This document shows, piece after piece, positions 1-9,846 of a DNA stretch of 64,000 bases (positions are counted from its first letter, which is position 1; the number at the start of each line of letters is the position of its first letter). A program made the position numbers and the translations under genes. The notes under the pieces are model-generated. The model was not told where the DNA came from. It was given only the letters and a program-made list of their open reading frames with translations, and did no database searches. The stretch covers positions 248,001 to 312,000 of the forward strand of contig NC_003197.2 in NCBI RefSeq assembly GCF_000006945.2. The letters run 5' to 3'. This DNA is from Salmonella enterica subsp. enterica serovar Typhimurium str. LT2 (GTDB lineage: Bacteria > Pseudomonadota > Gammaproteobacteria > Enterobacterales > Enterobacteriaceae).

Positions 1-1253
1 GGATAGGAAACTCCATTGAATATTATGATTTTCTATTATACGGCCTGGCAAGCGCGCTGGTATTTGGCCCGCTTTTTTTTCCTGGCGCCAGCCCATTGAC
101 TGCAACGTTATCTTCTTTTGCCAGTTTCGGCGTGGGATTTATCTCCCGACCGCTGGGCGCGCTATTTTTTGGCAACAGGGGAGATACGCTTGGGCGTAAA
201 AACACGTTATTAATTACGTTAGGGGGGATGGGCGCGGTCACGTTTCTCATCGGTTGCCTGCCTTCTTACGCCAGTATTGGCGCGCTGGCGCCTGCTTTAC
301 TGGTTATTCTGCGTTTTCTACAGGGATTTATGGTTGGAGGCGAATGGGGAGGCGCCATGTTGATGGTCGTGGAATATGCTGCTGGAAAGCACCGGGGGCG
401 GTTAAGCGCGCTATCGCAAACAGGAGGACTCACGGGACAATTATTGGCGACAGGCGTATTTATAGTCGTGACCCAATTACCGCAGGAGGCGTTGTTATCG
501 TGGGGATGGCGTATTCCTTTTCTGCTCAGTGCGCTTTTGGTGTTGCCTGGATTATATATGCGTCATCGTCTGGATGAGACGCCTGTCTTCCGTGCGTTTA
601 AAAAGCAGCAGGCCATTAATCATAGGCAGCAAAGAGAAGAAAGGCCGGTGGTCAAAGTAGTACGAGAACAATGGCGCAGCATTTTGCTGATTATAATTCT
701 GCGTTTTGCGGAAAGCGTTCCCTTTTTTCTTGCTACCGTCTTCGCGGTTTCCTGGGCGACGACGCAGCTTGGGATTGCCAGCCTGACTATTCTGTACATT
801 GTAATGTTCACCTGTCTGCTGGCGTATCCCATGCACGTGCTATTTGGCATCATGTCGGATCGGCGTGGCTGCCGTCAGGTGTATATTTTCGGCGCGCTTT
901 TTGTCGCGGCAATGGCTTTTCCCTTTTTCTGGCTGCTGGAAAGCCGTTCGCTCATACTGATGACAATGGGCTACGTTCTGCTTATTAACATTGGTCATAA
1001 TTCACTGAATGCCGTGCAACCTTCTTTTTTCGCCGGACTGTTTCATCCGCCTGTACGCTACAGCGGTTCATCAATTGGCGCTCAGTTGGGGGCGGTTGTG
1101 GCAGGGGGATTCACGCCGTTTATCGCTAAAGCGTTAAGCGCAGTCTATGATAACAGTTGGGCGTTGGTTGCCGGTTATGTCGTTTTGACTGCGTTGGCTT
1201 CGGCGTTTGCGGCAAAGATTGCGCCGGAAACCGTGTTACCGCATTCGCCGTAA
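1..1253 (+). CDS. MFS transporter, metabolite:H+ symporter (MHS) type, 5' end outside window
   Basis: The open frame enters from position 3 with residues IGNSIEYYDFLLYG, the signature of the first transmembrane helix of MHS-type MFS carriers (ProP, ShiA, KgtP relatives), and runs to TAA at 1251-1253. The loop 2-3 motif GNRGDTLGRK and its half-repeat GIMSDRRGCR are both visible, with about twelve hydrophobic segments expected. Only the extreme N-terminus is missing, so the ATG at 96 is internal and not the start. The substrate cannot be told from sequence; organic acids, shikimate-like compounds or betaines are typical for the family. It converges on dapD across a shared terminator. I do not recall it at this place in E. 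coli K-12, so it is probably an accessory gene. Confidence 0.85.
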   Translation, partial: IGNSIEYYDFLLYGLASALVFGPLFFPGASPLTATLSSFASFGVGFISRPLGALFFGNRGDTLGRKNTLLITLGGMGAVTFLIGCLPSYASIGALAPALLVILRFLQGFMVGGEWGGAMLMVVEYAAGKHRGRLSALSQTGGLTGQLLATGVFIVVTQLPQEALLSWGWRIPFLLSALLVLPGLYMRHRLDETPVFRAFKKQQAINHRQQREERPVVKVVREQWRSILLIIILRFAESVPFFLATVFAVSWATTQLGIASLTILYIVMFTCLLAYPMHVLFGIMSDRRGCRQVYIFGALFVAAMAFPFFWLLESRSLILMTMGYVLLINIGHNSLNAVQPSFFAGLFHPPVRYSGSSIGAQLGAVVAGGFTPFIAKALSAVYDNSWALVAGYVVLTALASAFAAKIAPETVLPHSP

Positions 1254-1257
1254 TGCA

Positions 1258-1283
1258 AAGGGGGGCTGTCGCCCCCGCTTTTC
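1258..1283. terminator. Bidirectional terminator between MFS gene and dapD
   Basis: A GGGGGC / GCCCCC stem with a short loop lies between the convergent stops. It is followed by a T-rich stretch on the plus strand and by CCCTTTGC on the minus strand, so it could serve both genes. Confidence 0.7.
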
Positions 1284-1289
1284 ACTCGC

Positions 1290-2114
1290 TTAATCAATAG
1301 TGCGCAATAATTCGTTAATGCCCACTTTACCACGCGTTTTGGCGTCGACTTTTTTCACGATCACCGCGCAGTACAGGCTGTACTTACCGTCTTTTGACGG
1401 CAGGTTGCCGGAAACGACCACGGAGCCCGCCGGTACGCGGCCATAGTGAACTTCACCGGTTTCGCGATCGTAGATTTTGGTACTCTGGCCGAGGTATACG
1501 CCCATGGAAATGACGGAACCTTCTTCGACAATGACGCCTTCCACGACCTCAGAACGCGCGCCAATAAAGCAGTTGTCTTCAATGATGGTTGGGTTAGCCT
1601 GCAGCGGCTCCAGTACGCCGCCGATACCCACGCCGCCGGAAAGGTGAACATTTTTACCAATCTGCGCGCAGGAACCCACCGTCGCCCAGGTGTCAACCAT
1701 GGTGCCTTCGTCAACGTAGGCGCCGATGTTAACGTAAGACGGCATCAGCACGGTGTTGCGGGCGATAAATGCGCCCTGACGAACGGCCGCAGGCGGAACG
1801 ACGCGGAAGCCTTCTTTCTGAAAACGCGCTTCGTCGTAATCAGCGAATTTCATCGGGACTTTATCGAAGTAGCGGCTTTCCGCACCGTCGATAACCTGGT
1901 TATCGTTAATACGGAAAGAGAGCAGAACCGCTTTCTTCAACCACTGGTGAGTGACCCACTGACCGTCGATTTTTTCTGCGACACGCAGCGCGCCGGAATC
2001 AAGTAGAGAAATGACCTGGTTTACTGCCTCTCGGGTCACGGTATCTACATTAGCCGGCGTAATATCGGCGCGGCGCTCAAAAGCGGTCTCAATAACGTTC
2101 TGTAACTGCTGCAT
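1290..2114 (-). CDS. dapD: 2,3,4,5-tetrahydropyridine-2,6-dicarboxylate N-succinyltransferase
   Basis: DapD transfers succinyl from succinyl-CoA to tetrahydrodipicolinate in the succinylase branch of the lysine and meso-diaminopimelate pathway, in the cytoplasm. The 274-residue product begins [15 protein letters not shown] and matches the family length. An N-terminal helical region is followed from about residue 100 by hexapeptide repeats of a left-handed beta-helix ([33 protein letters not shown]). The gene lies 29 bp downstream of glnD on the same strand and ends at a shared terminator. Identification is secure by comparison with the E. coli protein. Confidence 0.98.
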
Positions 2115-2143
2115 TGTTAAACTCTTTCATATAAATAAACACA

Positions 2144-4816
2144 CTACCCTTTATCGTTTGGATTGAGGGCCGCTGTCAACCGTTGTTGCACCTCAAGTTG
2201 CAGCACATTATTAAGTGCGCGCCGATCCGCTGTGGCGATTATGAATAAATCTTCTACTCGTTCACCAATGGTTGTAATTCGGGCGCCATGAAGCGAAATT
2301 CCCAGATCGGCAAAAATTTGTCCGACCCTGGCCAGCAGACCAGGTTGATCGAGCGCGATCAATTCCATGAATGATTTTCTGTCGGTATGGGTGGGCAGAA
2401 AATTGACTTCCGTTTCGACCGTAAAGTGCCGTAACTTTGCCGGTTGCCGACGCGGCTGCGGCGGCTGCCAGCTACGCTGCGTAATGGTTTGTTCAAGACC
2501 GGTGCGAATAACGTCATGGCGATCCGCCGCCAGCGGGCTGCCGTCTGGTTCCAGAACAATAAACGTATCCATTGCCATGCCGTCGCGAGTGGTAAAGATC
2601 TGCGCGTCATGGACGCTTAAATTACGCCTGTCCAGCTCGGCGCAGACGGCGGCAAACAGATAGGGTCTGTCCGGACTCCAGATAAAAATTTCGGTTCCAC
2701 CGCGCGTGGCCTGCGGACTGAGCAACACTAACGGTTGGCGCAGATCGTGCTGCAATAAATGGCGTGCGTGCCAGGCGAGCTGATTTGGACTATGACGAAC
2801 AAAATAGTTAGCGCGACAGCGGGTCCAGATTTTGTGCAGCGCGGCTTCATCAATATTGTCCATTCGCAGCAGCGCCAGCGCCTGAAGCTGATGGTGACGC
2901 ACGCGCTCACGCATATCCGGCGTATTTTGCATTCCACGCCTGAGCTGTTTTTCAGTGGCGAAGTACAGCTCGCGCAGCAGGCTCTGTTTCCAGCTATTCC
3001 ACAAGGTTTCGTTGGTCGCGCAGATGTCCGCGACGGTCAGGCAGACCAGAAAACGCAGCCGTGTTTCGGTTTGCACCTCTTCGGCAAACTGCTTGATGAC
3101 TTCCGGATCCTGGATGTCGCGGCGCTGGGCGGTGACTGACATTAGCAGGTGTTGGCGCACCAGCCACGCGACCAGTTGCGTTTCGCGTGAGTTCAAACCG
3201 TGCAGTTCGGCGAAGGTGAGTACATCCTGCGCGCCCAGTACGGAATGGTCGCCGCCGCGTCCTTTCGCAATATCGTGGAACAGCGCGGCGATCAGGATCA
3301 GTTCCGGATGGGGAAGCCGCGGCCAGAGATCGACGCATAGCGGATGGCGCTGGCGCGTCTCTTCTTTCGCAAAGCTCTCCAGTTTGAGCATTACGCGGAT
3401 GGTGTGTTCATCCACCGTGTATGCGTGGAACAGGTCAAACTGCATTTGTCCGACGATGTGCGACCACTGCGGCATATAAGCCCACAGTACGCTGTGGCGA
3501 TGCATGGGCAGCAGGCCGCGGCTGACCGCGCCGGGATGGCGCAGCATACTCAGAAACAGAGTGCGCGCCTCCGGGATGTAACACAGCGGTTGGCTCAGGT
3601 GGCGGCGGGCGTGGCGCAAGTGGCGTAACGTCGTAGAGTAGATGCCGGTGATCGCGCTATTGCGCACCATCATATAAAACATGCGCAGGATCGCTTGCGG
3701 TTCGCGGATAAACAGCGTGTCGTCACGCAGATCAATAAGCGTGCCGCGCAGTTGAAACTCATCGTCAACAGGACGTGGTTTTTCATCCGCAGGTAGCGCC
3801 AGAATCGCCTCGTCAAATAGCTGAAGCAGCATCTGATTAAGTTCGCTCACCCGACGCGTAACCCGGAAGTAGTCTTTCATCATCCGCTCAACCGGATCAT
3901 TGCCCTCGCCGCTGTAGTTAAGGCGTTGAGCGACGCTTAACTGGCGGTCGAACAGCAGGCGGTTATCGTAGCGGCTGACCACCAGATGTAGCGCAAAGCG
4001 AATGCGCCACAGGATATGCAGGCACTCGTTGAGCTCCGCGCGCTCAGCGGGGGTTAAAAAGCCGAATCCCACCATCTCATCGAGCGAGGTAGCGCCGAAG
4101 TGACGTCGGGCGACCCACTGTAACGTATGGATATCGCGCAGGCCGCCGGGGCTGCTTTTAATATCCGGCTCCAGATTATAGCTGGTACCGTGATAGCGCT
4201 GGTGGCGCTGGTTCTGCTCTTCTACTTTGGCGGCGTAAAATTTGTCGGACGGCCAAAAACCTTCGCTGAAAATATGTTTTTGCAGTGCCAGAAACAGAGC
4301 GACATCACCGATCAGCAGGCGCGTTTCGATGAGGTTTGTCGCAACGGTTAAATCAGACAGACCTTCCAGCAGACACTCTTCCAGCGTACGTACGCTATGC
4401 CCGACATCCAGCTTGACGTCCCATAATAAAGTCAGCAGCTCGCCGACCTTTTGCGCCTGTTCATCGGGCAGCTTTTTGCGGCTTAAAATGAGCAGATCAA
4501 TATCGGAAAGCGGATGCAGTTCGCCGCGTCCATAGCCGCCGACAGCGACCAGCGCCAGATCGGCAATCTGACCGAAACCGGCCTCAATCCACAGGCGTTG
4601 CAATAACTGGTCGATAAATTCGGTTCGGGCTTCAATAAGCTGTTCAGCACAAATGCCGCTGTCAAATGCCTCTCCCAGCCAGTGTTGAAAGATGTCGATG
4701 CGGGCTTTGATACCGGCGACGGTCAGTTCAGCGCGCGGCCAGACGCCAGGGTTTTGCGGCTGGTCAGGGAGGGTGGGGAGTGCGGTATTCGCGTGCTGTT
4801 CAGGAAGAGTATTCAT
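2144..4816 (-). CDS. glnD: Bifunctional PII uridylyltransferase / uridylyl-removing enzyme
   Basis: GlnD senses glutamine and uridylylates or deuridylylates the PII proteins GlnB and GlnK, controlling glutamine synthetase and the Ntr response. The 890-residue protein has the nucleotidyltransferase motif [17 protein letters not shown] (about 93-109), a central HD phosphohydrolase domain ([13 protein letters not shown]) and two C-terminal ACT domains that bind glutamine. I chose the ATG at 4816, which gives MNTLPEQH as in E. coli and has GGGTGG about 7 bases upstream. A GTG three codons earlier would give a 893-residue form. The gene is upstream of dapD and separated from map by repeats. Confidence 0.97.
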
Positions 4817-4835
4817 ATGCGCCACCCATTAAAAA

Positions 4836-4872
4836 GCCGGATAATGGCGTGAACGCCTTATCCGGCCTACGT
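4836..4872. repeat. REP element
   Basis: The palindrome runs from GCCGGATAATGGCGTGAACG to CCTTATCCGGCCTACGT, a classical enterobacterial REP unit, in the glnD-map gap directly upstream of glnD. Confidence 0.85.
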
Positions 4873-4880
4873 ATTTATCT

Positions 4881-4995
4881 TCATCCTTCAAGTTGCTTCT
4901 ACGTTGGCTGCGCTCGTTCACTCCAGTCACGTACTTATGTACGCTCCTGAAGATTCACTCTCTTGCCGCCTTGAGGCAACTCGAATGATTTTGAG
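4881..4995 (-). repeat. ERIC (IRU) element
   Basis: Read on the minus strand, the segment contains AGTTGCCTCAAGGCGGCAAG, a central GGAGCGTACATAAGTACGTG palindrome and CAGCCAACGTAG, the signature blocks of the roughly 126-bp ERIC repeat. It lies between two REP units in the glnD-map gap. Confidence 0.85.
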
Positions 4996-5011
4996 TAAAG
5001 GTGTAATTTGT

Positions 5012-5046
5012 AGGCCTGATAAGATGCGAAGGCATCGCCATCAGGC
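5012..5046. repeat. REP element
   Basis: AGGCCTGATAAGATGCGAAG followed by GCATCGCCATCAGGC forms a REP-type hairpin just beyond the map stop codon. It may protect the 3' end of map mRNA. Confidence 0.8.
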
Positions 5047-5052
5047 AAAACA

Positions 5053-5847
5053 TTATTCGTCGTGTGTGATGATCGCCGGGATGGTGTCATCTTTACGCAG
5101 CGTCAGAATTTCACAGCCGTTTTCCGTTACCACAATAGTATGCTCGTACTGAGCAGACAAGCTGCGATCTTTGGTTTTCACCGTCCAGCCGTCTTTCATG
5201 GTGCGGATACGGTAATCCCCGGCGTTCAGCATCGGTTCAATGGTAAAGGTCATGCCAGGCTGCAACACGACGCCGCCATCGTCTGCATCATAATGCAGCA
5301 CCTGCGGTTCTTCATGGAAGCCGCGACCAATACCGTGTCCGCAGTATTCACGTACCACGGAGAAACCTTCGCCTTCGGCATATTTCTGGATGGCGGCGCC
5401 AATGGTGCGCAGGCGGATGCCCGGTTTCACCATTTTGATGCCCAGATACAGGCTCTCTTGCGTGACGCGGCACAGACGCTCGCCGAGAATGGTCGGTTTG
5501 CCGACGATAAACATCTTCGAGGTATCGCCGTGGAATTCATCTTTAATCACGGTCACGTCGATGTTGACGATATCACCATCTTTCAGATGTTTAGCGTCAT
5601 CCGGAATGCCGTGGCACACCACTTCATTAATAGAGATACAGACGGATTTCGGATAACCGTGATAGCCGAGGCAGGCGGAGATCGCGTGTTGTTCGTTAAC
5701 GATGTAATCGTTACAGATACGGTCCAGTTCGCCGGTGGTGACGCCCGGTTTGATATACGGTTCGATCATTTCCAGCACTTCGGCTGCCAGACGGCCCGCG
5801 ACGCGCATTTTTTCGATGTCTTCAGATGTCTTGATAGAGATAGCCAT
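5053..5847 (-). CDS. map: Methionine aminopeptidase, type I
   Basis: Map removes N-terminal methionine from nascent proteins. The 264-residue product has the pita-bread fold with its metal ligands in the segments NIDVTVIKDEFHGDTS (two Asp), YCGHGIGRGFHEEP (His), MTFTIEPML (Glu) and QYEHTIVV (Glu). Its length equals the E. coli enzyme. It is divergent from rpsB across a 450-bp regulatory gap and is followed by REP and ERIC repeats. Confidence 0.98.
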   Translation of the reverse strand: MAISIKTSEDIEKMRVAGRLAAEVLEMIEPYIKPGVTTGELDRICNDYIVNEQHAISACLGYHGYPKSVCISINEVVCHGIPDDAKHLKDGDIVNIDVTVIKDEFHGDTSKMFIVGKPTILGERLCRVTQESLYLGIKMVKPGIRLRTIGAAIQKYAEGEGFSVVREYCGHGIGRGFHEEPQVLHYDADDGGVVLQPGMTFTIEPMLNAGDYRIRTMKDGWTVKTKDRSLSAQYEHTIVVTENGCEILTLRKDDTIPAIITHDE

Positions 5848-6094
5848 GAATTCTGTCCATCAGTGCCGATGATTTCGGCAATAATTGTGTAAGTGCTGAC
5901 AATGGTATCAGTCAGGGGTGTACCCTGCCAAATTGAGAATCATTCTGAACTTCGCCTTTCGTGCCACAGGTGCGTTGGCGACATTTTTTCACCCCAGTCA
6001 CTGACTGGCCGTAAGCTCCCGGGGATGCAAAAATTTGCTGCCTGCCTGTAACACGAAATTCATCGTTCAATTCAGCACTGAGTGCCAACAATTA

Positions 6095-6124
6095 TTGGTG
6101 TCGGTGGCGTATTTGTGGTATAAA
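6095..6124 (+). promoter_or_regulatory. rpsB-tsf promoter
   Basis: TTGGTG at 6095-6100 and TATAAA at 6119-6124 are separated by 18 bp and followed by a GC-rich discriminator (GCGCGCC), typical of growth-rate and stringently controlled ribosomal promoters. In the rest of the 5848-6297 gap I see no gene; a short frame starting at 6035 is an accident of the leader. Confidence 0.7.
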
Positions 6125-6130
6125 GCGCGC

Positions 6131-6297
6131 CGGACTTCCGATCCATTCGAAGACTACACACGATGGACGGGAGCGACAAATCTCACTTTGTGTAACAACA
6201 CACACGTATCGGCACATATTCCGGGGTGCCCTTTGGGGTCGGTAATATGGGATACGTGGAGGCATAACCCCAACTTAATCTATAGAGGTTTTAAATC
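6131..6297 (+). promoter_or_regulatory. Structured rpsB mRNA leader
   Basis: CACGTATC (6203-6210) is perfectly complementary to GATACGTG (6251-6258), and GGCAC (6211-6215) pairs with GTGCC (6226-6230), giving a folded leader just before the rpsB start. In E. coli, S2 represses its own operon through this leader. That role is inferred here from the conserved position and pairing. Confidence 0.6.
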
Positions 6298-7023
6298 ATG
6301 GCAACTGTTTCCATGCGCGACATGCTCAAGGCTGGTGTTCACTTTGGTCACCAGACCCGTTACTGGAACCCGAAAATGAAGCCTTTCATCTTCGGCGCGC
6401 GTAACAAAGTTCACATCATCAACCTTGAGAAAACTGTACCGATGTTCAACGAAGCTCTGGCTGAACTGAACAAGATCTCTGCTCGTAAAGGTAAAATCCT
6501 TTTCGTTGGTACTAAACGCGCTGCAAGCGAAGCGGTGAAAGAAGCTGCTAACAGCTGCGACCAGTTCTTCGTGAACCATCGCTGGCTGGGCGGTATGCTG
6601 ACTAACTGGAAAACAGTTCGTCAGTCCATCAAACGTCTGAAAGACCTGGAAACTCAGTCTCAGGACGGTACTTTCGAAAAGCTGACCAAGAAAGAAGCGC
6701 TGATGCGTACTCGTGAGCTTGAGAAACTGGAAAACAGCCTGGGCGGTATCAAAGACATGGGCGGTCTGCCGGACGCTCTGTTCGTTATCGATGCTGACCA
6801 CGAGCACATTGCTATCAAAGAAGCGAACAACCTGGGTATCCCGGTATTTGCTATCGTTGATACCAACTCTGATCCGGATGGCGTTGACTTCGTTATCCCG
6901 GGTAACGATGACGCAATCCGTGCTGTTAGCCTGTACCTGGGCGCTGTCGCTGCAACCGTTCGTGAAGGCCGTTCTCAGGATCTGGCTTCCCAGGCGGAAG
7001 AAAGCTTCGTAGAAGCCGAGTAA
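6298..7023 (+). CDS. rpsB: 30S ribosomal protein S2
   Basis: This is the 241-residue small-subunit protein beginning [25 protein letters not shown], with the family signatures [13 protein letters not shown] and [11 protein letters not shown]. The length is identical to E. coli S2. It is the first gene of the rpsB-tsf operon, preceded by an AGAGG ribosome site and a structured leader. Codon use is that of a highly expressed gene. Confidence 0.99.
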
Positions 7024-7042
7024 TAAGGCTTGATAACTCCCT

Positions 7043-7156
7043 AAAATAGTTCGAGTTGCAGGAAGGCGGCAAGCTCGAGAATTCCCGGGAGCTTACATCA
7101 GTAAGTGACCGGGATGAGCGAGTGAAGGCAACGCGCCTGCGGCTCGAAATATGAAG
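7043..7156 (+). repeat. ERIC (IRU) element inside the rpsB-tsf operon
   Basis: The blocks GTTGCAGGAAGGCGGCAAG, GGGAGCTTACATCAGTAAGTG and AGGCAACGCGCC match the ERIC consensus and form one long imperfect hairpin in the transcribed gap between rpsB and tsf. Confidence 0.85.
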
Positions 7157-7195
7157 GGGAGAGCCCTTATAGACCAGGTAGTATCACGTTTGGTT

Positions 7196-7222
7196 AGGGG
7201 GCCTGTATATGGCCCCCTTTTT
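7196..7222 (+). terminator. Hairpin with U-tract between rpsB and tsf
   Basis: GGGGGCC-TGTATAT-GGCCCCC is followed by TTTTTC. It has the form of a rho-independent terminator. Since tsf lies 60 bp downstream and is co-transcribed with rpsB in E. coli, it probably acts as a partial terminator that sets the S2/EF-Ts ratio. Confidence 0.75.
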
Positions 7223-7280
7223 CACTTTTATATCTGTGCGGTTTGATGCCGGGCAGATCAAATCTTTCGAGGATTTTAGA

Positions 7281-8132
7281 ATGGCTGAAATTACCGCATC
7301 CCTGGTAAAAGAGCTGCGTGAGCGTACCGGCGCAGGCATGATGGATTGCAAAAAAGCGCTGACTGAAGCGAATGGCGACATTGAGCTGGCAATCGAAAAC
7401 ATGCGTAAGTCCGGCGCTATCAAAGCGGCGAAAAAAGCAGGCAACGTGGCTGCTGACGGCGTAATCAAAACCAAAATCGACGGCAACGTCGCTTTCATTC
7501 TGGAAGTTAACTGCCAGACTGACTTCGTGGCTAAAGATGCTGGCTTCCAGGCATTTGCTGACAAAGTGCTGGACGCCGCTGTTGCTGGCAAAATCACTGA
7601 CGTAGAAGTTCTGAAAGCACAGTTCGAAGAAGAGCGCGTTGCTCTGGTAGCGAAAATTGGCGAGAACATCAACATTCGTCGCGTCGCTTCCCTGGAAGGC
7701 GACGTTCTGGGTTCTTACCAGCACGGTGCGCGCATCGGCGTTCTGGTTGCCGCTAAAGGCGCTGACGAAGAGCTGGTTAAACAGCTGGCGATGCACGTTG
7801 CGGCAAGCAAGCCGGAATTCGTTAAGCCGGAAGACGTGTCTGCTGACGTGGTAGAGAAAGAGTACCAGGTACAGCTGGACATCGCGATGCAGTCCGGTAA
7901 GCCGAAAGAAATCGCAGAGAAAATGGTTGAAGGCCGCATGAAGAAATTCACCGGCGAAGTTTCTCTGACTGGTCAGCCTTTCGTCATGGAACCGAGCAAA
8001 TCTGTTGGCCAACTGCTGAAAGAGCACAACGCTGACGTGACTGGCTTCATCCGCTTTGAAGTGGGCGAAGGCATTGAGAAAGTCGAGACTGACTTTGCAG
8101 CAGAAGTTGCTGCGATGTCTAAGCAGTCCTGA
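7281..8132 (+). CDS. tsf: Translation elongation factor Ts
   Basis: EF-Ts is the guanine-nucleotide exchange factor for EF-Tu. The 283-residue product starts [17 protein letters not shown], preceded by GAGGAT. An in-frame upstream start at 7209 would add 24 residues that lie in the terminator hairpin, so it is rejected. The N-terminal UBA-like domain (about 1-50) and the TDFV motif ([10 protein letters not shown], about residues 78-87) that contacts EF-Tu are both present. It is second in the rpsB operon and ends before a strong terminator. Confidence 0.99.
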
Positions 8133-8140
8133 TTTTCCTG

Positions 8141-8168
8141 AGGAGCCGCCTGAGGGCGGCTTCTTTTT
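8141..8168 (+). terminator. tsf terminator
   Basis: GCCGCC-TGAG-GGCGGC followed by TTCTTTTT starts 9 bases after the tsf stop. Confidence 0.9.
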
Positions 8169-8276
8169 GCGCCTCTCTTGTAAAATCAGCCGACGCCTGG
8201 CGTCTGCGCTGAAATGCGACGTACAATGTCGCCGGAATTAACTCATATCAATCGTTGACAGTCTCAGGAAAGAAAC

Positions 8277-9002
8277 ATGGCTACCAATGCAAAACCCGTC
8301 TATAAACGCATTCTGCTTAAATTAAGCGGCGAAGCTCTGCAGGGTACGGAAGGCTTCGGTATTGATGCAAGCATACTGGATCGTATGGCTCAGGAGATCA
8401 AAGAACTGGTTGAACTGGGTATTCAGGTTGGTGTGGTGATTGGCGGTGGTAACCTGTTCCGTGGCGCGGGTCTGGCAAAAGCGGGGATGAACCGCGTTGT
8501 GGGCGACCACATGGGCATGTTGGCCACCGTCATGAACGGCCTGGCAATGCGTGATGCGCTTCACCGCGCCTATGTGAACGCCCGCCTGATGTCGGCAATT
8601 CCTTTAAACGGCGTGTGCGACAACTACAGTTGGGCCGAGGCGATTAGCCTGCTGCGTAATAACCGTGTTGTGATTCTGTCTGCAGGTACGGGTAACCCGT
8701 TCTTCACTACCGACTCTGCGGCTTGTCTGCGCGGGATCGAAATTGAAGCGGATGTCGTACTGAAAGCGACCAAAGTGGATGGCGTATTCACTGCCGATCC
8801 GGCAAAAGATCCTTCCGCGACCATGTACGATCAGCTGACCTACAGCGAAGTGCTGGATAAAGAGCTGAAAGTGATGGATCTGGCGGCGTTCACGCTGGCT
8901 CGTGACCACAAACTGCCGATTCGTGTTTTCAACATGAACAAACCGGGCGCGCTGCGTCGTGTGGTGATGGGCGAAAAAGAAGGGACGTTAATCACGGAAT
9001 AA
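8277..9002 (+). CDS. pyrH: UMP kinase
   Basis: PyrH phosphorylates UMP to UDP in pyrimidine synthesis. It belongs to the amino-acid kinase fold, not the adenylate-kinase type. The 241-residue protein has the nucleotide-binding KLSGEALQG (about 16-24), GGGNLFRG and the TDSAACLRGIEIEAD segment. It is GTP-activated and UTP-inhibited in E. coli. It stands alone between the tsf terminator and frr, with an AGGAAAG ribosome site before the ATG. Confidence 0.98.
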   Translation: MATNAKPVYKRILLKLSGEALQGTEGFGIDASILDRMAQEIKELVELGIQVGVVIGGGNLFRGAGLAKAGMNRVVGDHMGMLATVMNGLAMRDALHRAYVNARLMSAIPLNGVCDNYSWAEAISLLRNNRVVILSAGTGNPFFTTDSAACLRGIEIEADVVLKATKVDGVFTADPAKDPSATMYDQLTYSEVLDKELKVMDLAAFTLARDHKLPIRVFNMNKPGALRRVVMGEKEGTLITE

Positions 9003-9148
9003 TTCCCGTGAGCGCCAAATACGGGTAAGATTCTGTTCTATTGACGGGTCTTATTACCTGGCAGAAATTAAACGAGACTATACTTAGCACATCTTTATAT
9101 TGTGTGACCGTCTGGTCTGACTGAGACTAGTTTTCAAGGATTCGTAAC

Positions 9149-9706
9149 GTGATTAGCGATATCAGAAAAGATGCTGAAGTACGCATGGAAAAATGCGTTG
9201 AAGCGTTCAAAACCCAAATCAGCAAAGTGCGCACGGGTCGTGCTTCTCCCAGCCTGCTGGATGGTATTGTCGTAGAATACTATGGCACTCCGACCCCGCT
9301 GCGCCAGTTGGCAAGCGTAACGGTAGAAGACTCCCGTACCTTAAAAATTAACGTGTTTGACCGTTCTATGGGGCCAGCCGTTGAAAAAGCGATCATGGCG
9401 TCAGACCTCGGTTTGAATCCAAGCTCTGCGGGCACCGACATTCGCGTTCCGCTGCCGCCGCTGACCGAAGAACGTCGTAAAGATCTGACGAAAATTGTCC
9501 GTGGCGAAGCGGAGCAGGCGCGTGTCGCCGTTCGTAACGTCCGTCGTGATGCGAACGATAAAGTAAAAGCTCTGCTGAAAGATAAAGCGATCAGTGAAGA
9601 TGACGATCGTCGCTCTCAGGAAGAAGTACAGAAAATGACCGACGCGGCAATTAAGAAAGTTGATGCGGCGTTGGCAGATAAAGAAGCAGAACTGATGCAG
9701 TTCTGA
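9149..9706 (+). CDS. frr: Ribosome recycling factor
   Basis: RRF splits post-termination ribosomes together with EF-G. The 185-residue product [21 protein letters not shown] has the family's three-helix bundle sequence, including [14 protein letters not shown] and [12 protein letters not shown]. Translation starts at GTG (9149), as in E. coli, behind AAGGATT. It is followed by a terminator-like hairpin before dxr. Confidence 0.98.
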
Positions 9707-9765
9707 TTGATCTGTACGCAGATATAAACTCATTCCACCGCTAACCTGGCGGATGAGTGGTGTAC

Positions 9766-9818
9766 AAAGCGCCGCGCAGAAGACATTATCAGGTCTCCTG
9801 TGCGGCGTTTTGCTTTTT
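9766..9818 (+). terminator. frr terminator
   Basis: An imperfect stem pairs GCGCCGCGCAGAAGAC with GTCTCCTGTGCGGCGT, followed by TTTGCTTTTTATT. It sits between frr and dxr. Confidence 0.75.
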
Positions 9819-9846
9819 ATTCCGTTTCAACACTTCTGGACGTTTC

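Noticed and set aside
5062..5892. A 276-codon open frame antisense to map
   Set aside because: Fully overlaps map; composition is the mirror of the sense codons and no family resemblance is visible.
6035..6379. A 114-codon frame upstream of rpsB
   Set aside because: It covers the promoter and structured leader and runs out of frame into rpsB.
7194..8027. A 277-codon open frame antisense to tsf
   Set aside because: Arises from the strong codon bias of a highly expressed gene; nothing in it resembles a protein family.
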